A stretch of 7,074 bases of DNA, from contig CANQXM010000061.1 in assembly GCA_947627835.1 (NCBI GenBank), positions 1 through 7,074 of the forward strand. Direction: 5' to 3'. Both the position numbers and the translations under genes were made by a program. Each line of letters opens with the position of its first letter. Within the stretch, counting starts at the first letter, position 1. Under the pieces are notes generated by a model, which did not search any database, was not told the origin of the DNA, and saw nothing but the letters and a program-made list of their open reading frames with translations. Positions 1 to 5,166 of this stretch are shown here, one piece after another. Source of the stretch: an uncultured Bacilli bacterium. GTDB taxonomy: Bacteria > Bacillota_I > Bacilli_A > RF39 > UBA660.

Positions 1-403
1 CCCCGGAGGAAGAGCCTTAAAATTTTATTCGACAATTCGCTTAGATGTAAGAAGAGGAGAACAAATTAAACAAGGAGATGGCGTGATTGGAAATCGCACC
101 AATATTAAAGTCGTAAAAAATAAAGTAGCTCCACCATTTAAAACGGCTTGCGTAGATATCATGTACGGAGAAGGCGTTAGTCGCGAGGGCGAAATCATTG
201 ATATAGCAAGTGAAATCGATATTCTAGAAAAAAGTGGTGCTTGGTATTCTTATAAAGGCGAAAAAATTGGTCAAGGAAAAGAAAATGTCAAAGCCTTGTT
301 AAAAGAAAATCCGGCTTTAAAAGAAGAACTAGAAACCAAAATAAGAGAACATTATGGTTTTCAAAAGCCAAAAAAAGAAAGCGAAAAAGAAGAAAAAGAA
401 TAA
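1..403 (+). CDS. recA: RecA recombinase, C-terminal part (5' end outside window)
   Basis: This is the last 133 codons of RecA, the ATP-dependent DNA strand-exchange protein of homologous recombination and SOS induction. The frame is open from base 2, so the gene begins upstream; a GTG at 83 is internal, not a start. Visible landmarks are PGGRALKFYSTIRLDVRR, the stretch just after DNA-binding loop L2, then IKVVKNKVAPPFK, the end of the core. The C-terminal domain follows with GAWYSYKGEKIGQGKENV and ends in ELETKIREHYG. The tail is highly charged (Lys/Glu), as is usual in RecA. The gene ends in TAA and is followed at once by a terminator, so it is transcribed separately from rny. The family assignment is certain; only the N-terminal ATPase motifs are outside the window. 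Confidence 0.97.
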   Translation, partial: PGGRALKFYSTIRLDVRRGEQIKQGDGVIGNRTNIKVVKNKVAPPFKTACVDIMYGEGVSREGEIIDIASEIDILEKSGAWYSYKGEKIGQGKENVKALLKENPALKEELETKIREHYGFQKPKKESEKEEKE

Positions 404-431
404 AGGAAACAATACTCATGTTTTCTTTTTT
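404..431 (+). terminator. Intrinsic terminator of recA
   Basis: An 8-bp stem (AGGAAACA at 404-411 with TGTTTTCT at 419-426, one G-U pair) encloses a 7-nt loop and is followed by a run of six T (426-431). It starts directly after the recA stop codon. Confidence 0.75.
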
Positions 432-432
432 C

Positions 433-461
433 TTGTAAAAAAGAAAGTTTATACTTATAAT
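433..461 (+). promoter_or_regulatory. Sigma-A-type promoter of rny
   Basis: TTGTAA (433-438) and a perfect TATAAT (456-461) are separated by 17 nt, in the recA-rny gap just after the recA terminator. The expected start of transcription is near 467-469, giving a leader of about 38 nt. Confidence 0.75.
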
Positions 462-466
462 AAAAT

Positions 467-489
467 TATAGATTATGAGGAAATCTATA
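467..489 (+). promoter_or_regulatory. Stem-loop at the predicted 5' end of rny mRNA
   Basis: TATAGATT (467-474) and AATCTATA (482-489) form a perfect 8-bp stem with a 7-nt loop. The stem begins at about the predicted transcription start and ends 5 nt before the AGGAGG ribosome site (495-500). A hairpin at a 5' end can protect an mRNA from 5'-dependent decay; whether it affects rny, itself an RNase gene, is inference. Confidence 0.45.
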
Positions 490-505
490 GTAATAGGAGG
501 AAAAT

Positions 506-2059
506 ATGGAAACAATGATGTGGTCCATCTTCTTTCTAGTAATTGGAATTTTTGTTGGAGTATTAGCTGTTATTGTGATAAATTCACTAAAAGGTAATAA
601 TGCCGAAAAAAAAGCTGCTAAATTTTTAGAGGACGCAAAAAAAGAAGCTGAAAAGCAAAAAAGGGATCGTCTCTTAGAAATAAAAGAAGAGTCTTACAAA
701 CTAAAACAAGAATTAGACACAGAACTAAAACAAAAAAAAGCGGAAATGAAAGAAGTAGAAGATCGTTTACTTCAAAGAGAAACAAGCTTAGATAAACGTG
801 ATGAAATGCTACAAAAAAGAGATGCAATGTTAGATGAAAAAGACTCTAATATATTAGCAAAACAAAAAGAATTGCAAGAAAAAGAAGCGAAAATGGACGA
901 AATGTACAAAGAAGAAATGACATTACTCGAAAGTATTGCTAAATTTTCAAAAGAAAAAGCACATGATATGATTATGAAACGTGTTGAAAGTGACATGACC
1001 AAAGAAATTACGACTTATTGTAAAGAAAAAGAACAAGAAGCCAAATTAAACGCCCATGAAAAAGCAAAACAAATTATTGTTGAGAGTATGTCAAGATATT
1101 CAGAAGATGTGGCAAGTGAACAAACGGTAAGTACCATATCACTTCCAAGTGACGAAATGAAAGGCCGTTTAATTGGAAGAGAAGGAAGAAATATTCGAAC
1201 GATTGAATCCGTAACAGGAGTCGATTTGATTATTGATGACACCCCAGAAGCCATTGTAATTTCAAGTTTTGATCCTCTTCGTAGAGAGATTGCTAAAATT
1301 ACAATTGAAACACTAATTAAAGATGGTCGAATTCATCCAGCTAGAATTGAAGAAGTCTACGATAAAGTATGCAAAGATATGAATACGAAAATCACCGAAC
1401 TTGGAAATGAAGCCATTTATGAACTAGGAATTACTAAAATGGATCCAGAACTAATTAACTTAGTTGGAAAACTTCACTTCCGAACTAGCTATGGTCAAAA
1501 CGCTTTACAACATTCTAAAGAAGTTGCTCACTTAGCGGGATTAATGGCAACAGAACTTGGAGAAAATGTCATGCTAGCAAAACGAGCAGGATTATTACAC
1601 GATATTGGAAAATCCATCGATTTTGAAGTAGAAGGAAGCCATGTTGAAATAGGAGTTGATATTGCTAAGAAATATCATGAAGATGAACTAGTAATTAATG
1701 CCATTGCTTCTCACCATGGAGATACAGAAAAAAATTCCATTATTGCAGCACTCGTTGAAGTAGCAGATACCCTTTCAGCAGCAAGACCGGGAGCAAGAAA
1801 TGACTCACTAGATAATTACATTAAAAGATTAGAACAATTAGAAGAAATCGGCAACTCTTTTGAAGGGGTTGAAAAAACTTTTGCGATGCAAGCAGGTCGT
1901 GAAGTGCGTGTAATCGTCAAACCAGATGAAGTCGATGATCAATCAAGTTATAAGATTGCTAGAGAAATGAAAGAAAAAATCGAAAATACAATGCAATATC
2001 CAGGAACCATTAAAATTATTGTCATTCGTGAATCACGTGCACAAGAAGAAGCAAAATAA
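506..2059 (+). CDS. rny: Ribonuclease Y (membrane-anchored endoribonuclease)
   Basis: RNase Y starts mRNA decay in many Gram-positive bacteria by endonucleolytic cleavage at the inner face of the membrane. The 517-aa product has the family's usual length and domain order. A transmembrane helix at about residues 6-28 is followed by a long Lys/Glu-rich coiled coil (about 33-165). The KH RNA-binding domain (about 208-275) has the GREG loop at 224-227. The HD domain has H336, the LLHDIGK motif with H365/D366, H379 and the SHHGD motif (H403/H404), which are the metal ligands. The C-terminal domain ends near IKIIVIRESRA. The start is fixed by AGGAGG at 495-500, 5 nt before ATG. It has its own promoter and a downstream terminator, so it is probably monocistronic. 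Nothing is missing or unusual. Confidence 0.97.
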   Translation: METMMWSIFFLVIGIFVGVLAVIVINSLKGNNAEKKAAKFLEDAKKEAEKQKRDRLLEIKEESYKLKQELDTELKQKKAEMKEVEDRLLQRETSLDKRDEMLQKRDAMLDEKDSNILAKQKELQEKEAKMDEMYKEEMTLLESIAKFSKEKAHDMIMKRVESDMTKEITTYCKEKEQEAKLNAHEKAKQIIVESMSRYSEDVASEQTVSTISLPSDEMKGRLIGREGRNIRTIESVTGVDLIIDDTPEAIVISSFDPLRREIAKITIETLIKDGRIHPARIEEVYDKVCKDMNTKITELGNEAIYELGITKMDPELINLVGKLHFRTSYGQNALQHSKEVAHLAGLMATELGENVMLAKRAGLLHDIGKSIDFEVEGSHVEIGVDIAKKYHEDELVINAIASHHGDTEKNSIIAALVEVADTLSAARPGARNDSLDNYIKRLEQLEEIGNSFEGVEKTFAMQAGREVRVIVKPDEVDDQSSYKIAREMKEKIENTMQYPGTIKIIVIRESRAQEEAK

Positions 2060-2073
2060 AAAATTAAAACAAG

Positions 2074-2097
2074 AAACTACACCTTTCGTGTAGTTTT
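2074..2097 (+). terminator. Intrinsic terminator of rny
   Basis: A 9-bp stem (AAACTACAC at 2074-2082 with GTGTAGTTT at 2088-2096) has a CTTTC loop and ends in TTTT. It lies 14 nt after the rny stop codon. The T-run is short, so some read-through into exoA is possible. No strong promoter is visible between here and exoA; TACAAT at 2122-2127 is the only -10-like element and lacks a clear -35. Confidence 0.7.
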
Positions 2098-2147
2098 CCT
2101 ATTAAATAAGCTAAAAAATTGTACAATATCAAAGAGGAAGTGAACTT

Positions 2148-2903
2148 ATGCTTTTAGTATCATGGAATGTAGCAGGATTCCGTTCTTGCTTAAAAAAAGG
2201 CTTTGCTCAATTTTTTGAGCGAGTAAATGCCGATGTCATCTGCTTGCAAGAATCTAAAATAACCAATGAAGAATTAGAATTTCGTCCAGTAGGATACGAC
2301 ATATATATTAATTCTGCAGAAAAAAAGGGATATGCAGGAACTCTTGTTTATACCAGAATAAAACCAATCAATGTTACTTATGGGATGGGAATTGAAAAAC
2401 ACGACCACGAAGGACGGATGATTACACTAGAATTTGCAGATTATTACTTAATAAATGTATACGTTCCCAATTCTCAAAGAGAACTACTACGTTTAGAATA
2501 TCGTATGGAATGGGAAGATGATTTTCGGACTTATGTAAAAAAATTAGAAGAAAAAAAGCCAGTAATTATATGTGGCGATTTAAATGTCTGTCATAAAGAA
2601 ATTGATATTGCCAATCCAAAGAGTAATGAACGAAGTGCAGGATTTACAATAGAAGAAAGAAATAAATTCAGTCAGTTACTAGAAGAAGGATATATTGATA
2701 CATATCGCTATCAAAATCCAGATAAAGTAATCTATACATGGTGGAGTTACTTTGCTCATTCTAGAGAAAGAAATGTTGGTTGGAGATTAGATTATTTTGT
2801 AATTTCTAAAAAATTACTTCCTAAGATGCAAGAAGCATTTATTTACAATGCTATTCTAGGAAGTGATCATTGTCCAATTGGTTTAGAACTAGATGAATAT
2901 TAG
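2148..2903 (+). CDS. exoA: Exodeoxyribonuclease III / AP endonuclease (ExoA/XthA family)
   Basis: This metal-dependent DNA repair nuclease cuts the backbone at abasic sites and trims 3' ends in base excision repair. The 251-aa product is full length for the family. Motifs in order are SWNVAG (N7), LQESK (metal-binding E35), NVYVPN (Y105, N108), CGDLNV (D144, N146), WRLDYF (R213, D215) and the C-terminal GSDHCPI with the catalytic D240/H241 pair. The ATG at 2148 is preceded by AGAGGA (2133-2138). The stop codon TAG overlaps the first bases of the repeated leader that precedes every array gene downstream, so exoA abuts the accessory array with no spacer. The first leader hairpin may also serve as the exoA terminator. 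The family call is firm; the symbol exoA follows Bacillus usage, xth being the alternative. Confidence 0.95.
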   Translation: MLLVSWNVAGFRSCLKKGFAQFFERVNADVICLQESKITNEELEFRPVGYDIYINSAEKKGYAGTLVYTRIKPINVTYGMGIEKHDHEGRMITLEFADYYLINVYVPNSQRELLRLEYRMEWEDDFRTYVKKLEEKKPVIICGDLNVCHKEIDIANPKSNERSAGFTIEERNKFSQLLEEGYIDTYRYQNPDKVIYTWWSYFAHSRERNVGWRLDYFVISKKLLPKMQEAFIYNAILGSDHCPIGLELDEY

Positions 2904-2979
2904 AAATAATGAGTACTCTAAACCTAAAAAAATGAAAAGCAAACCTCTAAACTTAGAAGTAAGAATAGAGGTTTTTTAT
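2900..2979 (+). repeat. Conserved cassette leader, copy 1 of 3
   Basis: This segment of about 80 nt begins TTAGAAATAATGAGTACT and ends at the ATG of the first array gene. It recurs before the second (5089-5166) and third (6935-7014) genes. Copies 1 and 3 differ at 3 of 80 positions. Copy 2 differs from copy 1 by three substitutions and a 2-nt shortening next to the start codon. Over the same genes the coding DNA differs far more, about one base in five in a 60-nt sample near the anchor (3061-3120 against the matching part of gene 2). The leader contains a conserved 8-codon frame starting at 2909 (MSTLNLKK) and a terminator-like hairpin. It overlaps the exoA stop codon. Confidence 0.85.
2941..2977 (+). 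terminator. Leader hairpin with embedded Shine-Dalgarno, copy 1
   Basis: AAACCTCTA (2941-2949) pairs perfectly with TAGAGGTTT (2966-2974). Inside it a 4-bp stem CTTA/TAAG with a GAAG loop sits above a 2x2 AA/AA internal loop. T runs from 2972 to 2977. This has the form of an intrinsic terminator, yet it ends only 2 nt before ATG. Its 3' arm holds AGAGG (2967-2971), the only ribosome-binding site at a suitable distance (8 nt). It could end exoA transcription, attenuate the downstream gene, hide its ribosome site, or do all three. Confidence 0.65.
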
Positions 2980-4743
2980 ATGGAATTGAATCCTTTTAAA
3001 GCTAAGAATAAAAAGAAACAAGTATTTGTTATAGCAAGTTTTTTATTTACAATTTCACTAATCATTGTAGTAATCATTCAAAGTTATGCTTTGTATGAAG
3101 TGCAAAAAGAGTATGATGTGATAGAAGGAAATGTTCCAAGTCATATGGATAACTTTGATGTAAAGGTAGCACTTACTATTGATGGAGCACCAAGTACAAC
3201 CCTCCCAGAAAAAGGAAATGACAAGACAGTAGATAGCATTGTTTGTGACAAAGGAGCAACTGCAAGTTGGGATTATAATAAATGGGACATTATCGTCCAT
3301 AATGTAAAAAAAACGAAAACAAAATGTCAGGTAAACTTCGTTACTAAATATACAGATAGTGTATTAAATGGAAATGATCCAGTACTAGCCGAGAGTTTAA
3401 TTCCAGTAACCATCGAAAATCAAAATGGAGAAAATGTAGTTAAGAAAGCAAGTCAGAAAGATGCGTGGTATTCTTATCAAGATAAACAATGGGCGAATGC
3501 TGTTATTTTAGTTGATGAAAATGAAACATACAAAGCAGGCGATGTAATATCTGAAGACAAAATAGAAAGTTATTTTGTATGGATTCCAAAATTTGATTAT
3601 CAAATCTTTAATATTACTGATTATCCAGATCTTGGAACAGTAGCCAATCAAGTAGAAACAATTCAAATAAGATTTAACTCCAATAGTACCACAGATACAG
3701 ATAGTGAATGTAAGAGCCCAAACAAAAGTGGAGATATTGGAACATGTAGTGTAGGAAAATGGATGACTCATCCAGCGTTTGTAGATGGATTTGAAGGAAA
3801 GAAAGGCATGTGGGTAGGTAAGTTTGAAACATCAAGAAATACTTCTGTATCTTCTAAAGAAAATGAAATAAACGCTGATGCTATACAAATTAAGCCAAAT
3901 TTAATTTGTTGGAGAAATATTCAACAAGCTCATGCCTTTTATAGTACATATTATTACAAACGGGAATTAGATAGTCATATGATGAAGAACACGGAATGGG
4001 GTGCAGTTGCCTATTTAAGTCAAAGTCAATATGGAAAAAATAGTGAAGTTAGAATTAACAATAATGCGAGTTATTTAACAGGTTATGCAGCACTTCATAA
4101 ACCAACGACTGGATACGTAGGAGCAAGTGTTTCGTGTACAACCACACCAGCTGCATGTAATGAATATGGTACCGATTCTAGTATAACTAAACCTTGGAAT
4201 GATGAAGAAACTTTAGGCTTAGCTTCTACAACAGGTAATGTTACAGGTGTTTATGACATGGCCGGCGGTGCTTTTGAATATGTCATGGGAGTCATGATGG
4301 ATGAACAAGGCATGTTCGCAAGTGGACGTCATAGTACTGAAAATAGTAATTTCATAGGAACACTTACTCATCCACAAGAAGATACTAATGAATCAAATCG
4401 TACGAAAACAACTTGGACAAGAGCAGATGGTGGACTTTCAAGTCCAGAAAATAAATATTTTGATTTATACAACTACAGTATAACGGATATTTATTTTGAA
4501 CGTCGTATTTTAGGAGATGCTACCGGCGAAATGGGACCATTTCAAAATAAAAATTATGGTAGCGGGGATCGTCGTGTTGGTTCATGGTATGAAAATGAAT
4601 CTCGATTTATTCACCGAGATGCGCCATGGTTCGTACGTGGTGGTCGACCAGACTATGGTATTGGCTCTGGCATTTTTACTTTTCGTATTGCAAATGGTAC
4701 TATAGCCATTGACGTTAGCTTTCGTGTAGTATTATCTCCATAA
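2980..4743 (+). CDS. Membrane-anchored surface protein with C-terminal CLec/FGE-like domain, paralog 1; possible DGR target
   Basis: I recognise the architecture but not a named gene. The 587-aa product has a basic start (MELNPFKAKNKKKQ), one hydrophobic signal-anchor helix (about 16-38), and then a predicted extracellular part. A small module (about 57-120) has two Cys (C90, C116), possibly a disulfide. A conserved segment contains DAWYSYQDKQWANAVI and YFVWIPKFDYQIF (about 161-210). A CLec/FGE-like domain (about 260-587) has WGAVAYL, TGNVTGVYDMAGGAFEYVMG and a terminal WFVRGG...SFRVVLS. FGE catalytic cysteines are not seen near the C-terminus, so binding rather than catalysis is likely. The start is the ATG at 2980. 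An in-frame ATG at 2893 lies inside exoA, and the in-frame extension is broken in leader 2. By family analogy it displays a ligand-binding face outside the cell; the ligand is unknown. It is 78% identical to paralog 2, with most differences in the C-terminal domain. Confidence 0.85.
   Translation: MELNPFKAKNKKKQVFVIASFLFTISLIIVVIIQSYALYEVQKEYDVIEGNVPSHMDNFDVKVALTIDGAPSTTLPEKGNDKTVDSIVCDKGATASWDYNKWDIIVHNVKKTKTKCQVNFVTKYTDSVLNGNDPVLAESLIPVTIENQNGENVVKKASQKDAWYSYQDKQWANAVILVDENETYKAGDVISEDKIESYFVWIPKFDYQIFNITDYPDLGTVANQVETIQIRFNSNSTTDTDSECKSPNKSGDIGTCSVGKWMTHPAFVDGFEGKKGMWVGKFETSRNTSVSSKENEINADAIQIKPNLICWRNIQQAHAFYSTYYYKRELDSHMMKNTEWGAVAYLSQSQYGKNSEVRINNNASYLTGYAALHKPTTGYVGASVSCTTTPAACNEYGTDSSITKPWNDEETLGLASTTGNVTGVYDMAGGAFEYVMGVMMDEQGMFASGRHSTENSNFIGTLTHPQEDTNESNRTKTTWTRADGGLSSPENKYFDLYNYSITDIYFERRILGDATGEMGPFQNKNYGSGDRRVGSWYENESRFIHRDAPWFVRGGRPDYGIGSGIFTFRIANGTIAIDVSFRVVLSP
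4600..4719 (+). other. Hypervariable, adenine-poor C-terminal segment of paralog 1 (candidate DGR variable region)
   Basis: This covers residues 541-580, just before SFRVVLS. By hand count adenine is 24 of 120 bases (20%) and GC 45%; in a control stretch of the same gene (3361-3480) adenine is 49 of 120 (41%) and GC 34%. The segment differs from paralog 2 at 23 of 40 residues. Changed positions surround a fixed frame of W-F-V-R-G, G, G, F and F. Known DGR variable regions in CLec proteins show this pattern because template adenines are randomised. Conserved codons in the two paralogs also differ at silent sites, so one shared template is unlikely. Confidence 0.5.
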
Positions 4744-4749
4744 AACTAC

Positions 4750-4778
4750 TTGCTCTATGAATAACTATTTGATATAAT
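4750..4778 (+). promoter_or_regulatory. Plus-strand promoter of a predicted small RNA
   Basis: TTGCTC (4750-4755) and a perfect TATAAT (4773-4778) are separated by 17 nt, 6 nt after the stop codon of paralog 1. Transcription would start near 4785. No gene follows before the terminator at 4845-4877, so a short untranslated RNA is expected. Confidence 0.6.
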
Positions 4779-4795
4779 AAATATGGATTTAAAAA

Positions 4796-4808
4796 GAGAT
4801 TTACCTGT
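4796..4808. repeat. Inverted repeat, left arm
   Basis: GAGATTTACCTGT is perfectly repeated in inverted orientation at 5013-5025. A second block, CCTCTTT (4822-4828), matches 5001-5007 inverted. Each arm lies 11 or fewer nt after the predicted start of one of the two converging transcripts, so both RNAs carry the same sequence near their 5' ends. Confidence 0.6.
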
Positions 4809-4844
4809 TTTTACCCAGGTACCTCTTTAGTCCTTTCGGTTAAA

Positions 4845-4877
4845 GAACGCACCTAGAGTAAGGTGCGTTCATTTTTT
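4845..4877 (+). terminator. Strong shared terminator between converging transcripts
   Basis: A perfect 10-bp stem (GAACGCACCT at 4845-4854 with AGGTGCGTTC at 4861-4870), a 6-nt loop, and A plus six T (4872-4877) on the plus strand. Read on the minus strand the same stem is followed by only TTT, so it would end minus-strand RNA less well. It probably also catches any read-through from paralog 1. Confidence 0.85.
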
Positions 4878-4966
4878 AGTCTTGATGGTAATACTTTGTG
4901 AGTACTAAAATAAGTACAATTAATAGAATAATATATTCCATAATTTTTCCAAAATATTCCTTTCAT
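4853..4966 (-). CDS. 37-codon frame with a strong ribosome site, overlapping the toxin-like frame
   Basis: The ATG (4966-4964) follows GGAGG (4978-4974) at 7 nt, the best translation start in this interval. The peptide begins MKGIFWKNYGIYYS and runs into the terminator stem, ending in TAG inside it, which makes the C-terminal half look accidental. It overlaps the 21-residue hydrophobic frame at 4876-4941 in another frame. It may be a coupling leader frame, as mok is for hok. Alternatively it is the true start of a toxin put out of frame by one base in the A5 tract (T5 on the plus strand, 4944-4948). With four A the frame would read MKGIFWKIMEYIILL and on to KYYHQD, 29 residues. Confidence 0.3.
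   Translation of the reverse strand: MKGIFWKNYGIYYSINCTYFSTHKVLPSRLKNERTLL
4876..4941 (-). CDS. 21-residue hydrophobic peptide, candidate type I toxin
   Basis: The frame begins MEYIILLIVLILVLT and ends KYYHQD: a single run of Ile/Leu/Val long enough to enter a membrane, then a polar tail. Size and composition resemble type I toxins such as IbsC. Its own ribosome site is weak (GGA, 7 nt before ATG), but a much stronger start lies 25 nt upstream in another frame. It is the only coding content of a predicted minus-strand transcript running from a good promoter (5034-5061) to a shared terminator, opposite a predicted small RNA. No sequence family is claimed; a chance hydrophobic frame in AT-rich DNA is the main alternative. 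Confidence 0.4.
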   Translation of the reverse strand: MEYIILLIVLILVLTKYYHQD

Positions 4967-4973
4967 AGGACCA

Positions 4974-4993
4974 CCTCCATCCTTATAAGGAGG
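4974..4993 (-). promoter_or_regulatory. Hairpin that can hide the GGAGG ribosome site of the minus-strand mRNA
   Basis: On the minus strand CCTCC (4993-4989) can pair with GGAGG (4978-4974) across a 10-nt loop. The central TCCTTATAAGGA (4980-4991) is itself a perfect palindrome. Pairing would block the strong start at 4966, a control common in type I toxin mRNAs. Confidence 0.45.
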
Positions 4994-5012
4994 ATTGGAG
5001 AAAGAGGCACCC

Positions 5013-5025
5013 ACAGGTAAATCTC
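5013..5025. repeat. Inverted repeat, right arm
   Basis: ACAGGTAAATCTC is the inverted copy of 4796-4808 and lies at the predicted 5' end of the minus-strand transcript. The flanking AAAGAGG (5001-5007) matches CCTCTTT at 4822-4828. Confidence 0.6.
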
Positions 5026-5033
5026 GAGTAGTT

Positions 5034-5061
5034 ATTATAAGAGAATAAAAAAATAGTTCAA
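5034..5061 (-). promoter_or_regulatory. Minus-strand promoter of the toxin-like transcript
   Basis: On the minus strand TTGAAC (5061-5056) and a perfect TATAAT (5039-5034) are separated by 16 nt. Transcription would start near 5027, run about 60 nt to the strong ribosome site and start codon, and stop at or beyond the shared terminator. Confidence 0.65.
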
Positions 5062-5071
5062 GAGCGAAAAA

Positions 5072-5086
5072 TGACAAGTTTTGTCA
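5072..5086. promoter_or_regulatory. Operator-like dyad upstream of leader 2
   Basis: TGACAA-GTT-TTGTCA is a perfect 6-bp inverted repeat. Its right arm TTGTCA can act as a -35 box, with TATAAA (5105-5110) 18 nt further on inside leader 2. In leaders 1 and 3 the matching position reads TCTAAA and no such dyad lies upstream, so this would be special to paralog 2. Confidence 0.3.
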
Positions 5087-5088
5087 CA

Positions 5089-5166
5089 TAGAAATAATGA
5101 GTACTATAAACCTAAAAAAATGAAAAGTAAACCTCTAAACTTAGAAGTAAGAATAGAGGTTTTTGT
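5089..5166 (+). repeat. Conserved cassette leader, copy 2 of 3
   Basis: This 78-nt copy is near-identical to the leaders at 2900 and 6935. It keeps the 8-codon frame (MSTINLKK, from 5098) and the hairpin. The junction to the start codon is 2 nt shorter than in copies 1 and 3. That puts an upstream ATG out of frame with the main gene and argues against a longer protein start in this family. Confidence 0.85.
5129..5164 (+). terminator. Leader hairpin with embedded Shine-Dalgarno, copy 2
   Basis: AAACCTCTA (5129-5137) pairs with TAGAGGTTT (5154-5162); the loop is identical to that of copy 1, and five T (5160-5164) follow. AGAGG lies 7 nt before ATG 5167. It is separated from any coding gene upstream by more than 300 nt, so here it is not needed as a terminator of a preceding gene. 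Confidence 0.65.

Larger units (their letters stand above)
4785..4878 (+). ncRNA. Predicted small RNA of about 95 nt (candidate type I antitoxin)
   Basis: The interval lies between a good promoter and a strong intrinsic terminator and has no credible reading frame. It can form a hairpin TACCTG/CAGGTA (4802-4807 with 4816-4821, loop TTTTTACC) followed by the terminator stem. It converges on the minus-strand transcript that encodes a small hydrophobic peptide, overlapping its 3' end across the terminator. A UCCUUUCG stretch (4831-4838) can pair, with one G-U, to the AUGAAAGGA start region of the opposing mRNA (about 4959-4966). An antitoxin role is inference from this layout. Confidence 0.45.

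Noticed and set aside
2893..2979. A 29-codon N-terminal extension of paralog 1 starting at the ATG at 2893, or at 2932.
   Set aside because: The 2893 start lies inside exoA. The equivalent frame is shifted by 2 nt in leader 2, and the second ATG is TTG in leader 3. All three genes share MELNPFK immediately after the hairpin and an AGAGG at the right distance.
2980..3100. Type IV prepilin signal at the N-terminus of the array proteins.
   Set aside because: There is a basic start and a hydrophobic helix, but no Gly-Phe cleavage site followed by Glu at +5; a plain signal anchor fits better.
4744..5166. Template repeat or reverse transcriptase of a DGR in the gap between paralogs 1 and 2.
   Set aside because: I compared this gap by eye with the two variable segments on both strands; nothing resembles them and no RT-sized frame exists anywhere in the window.
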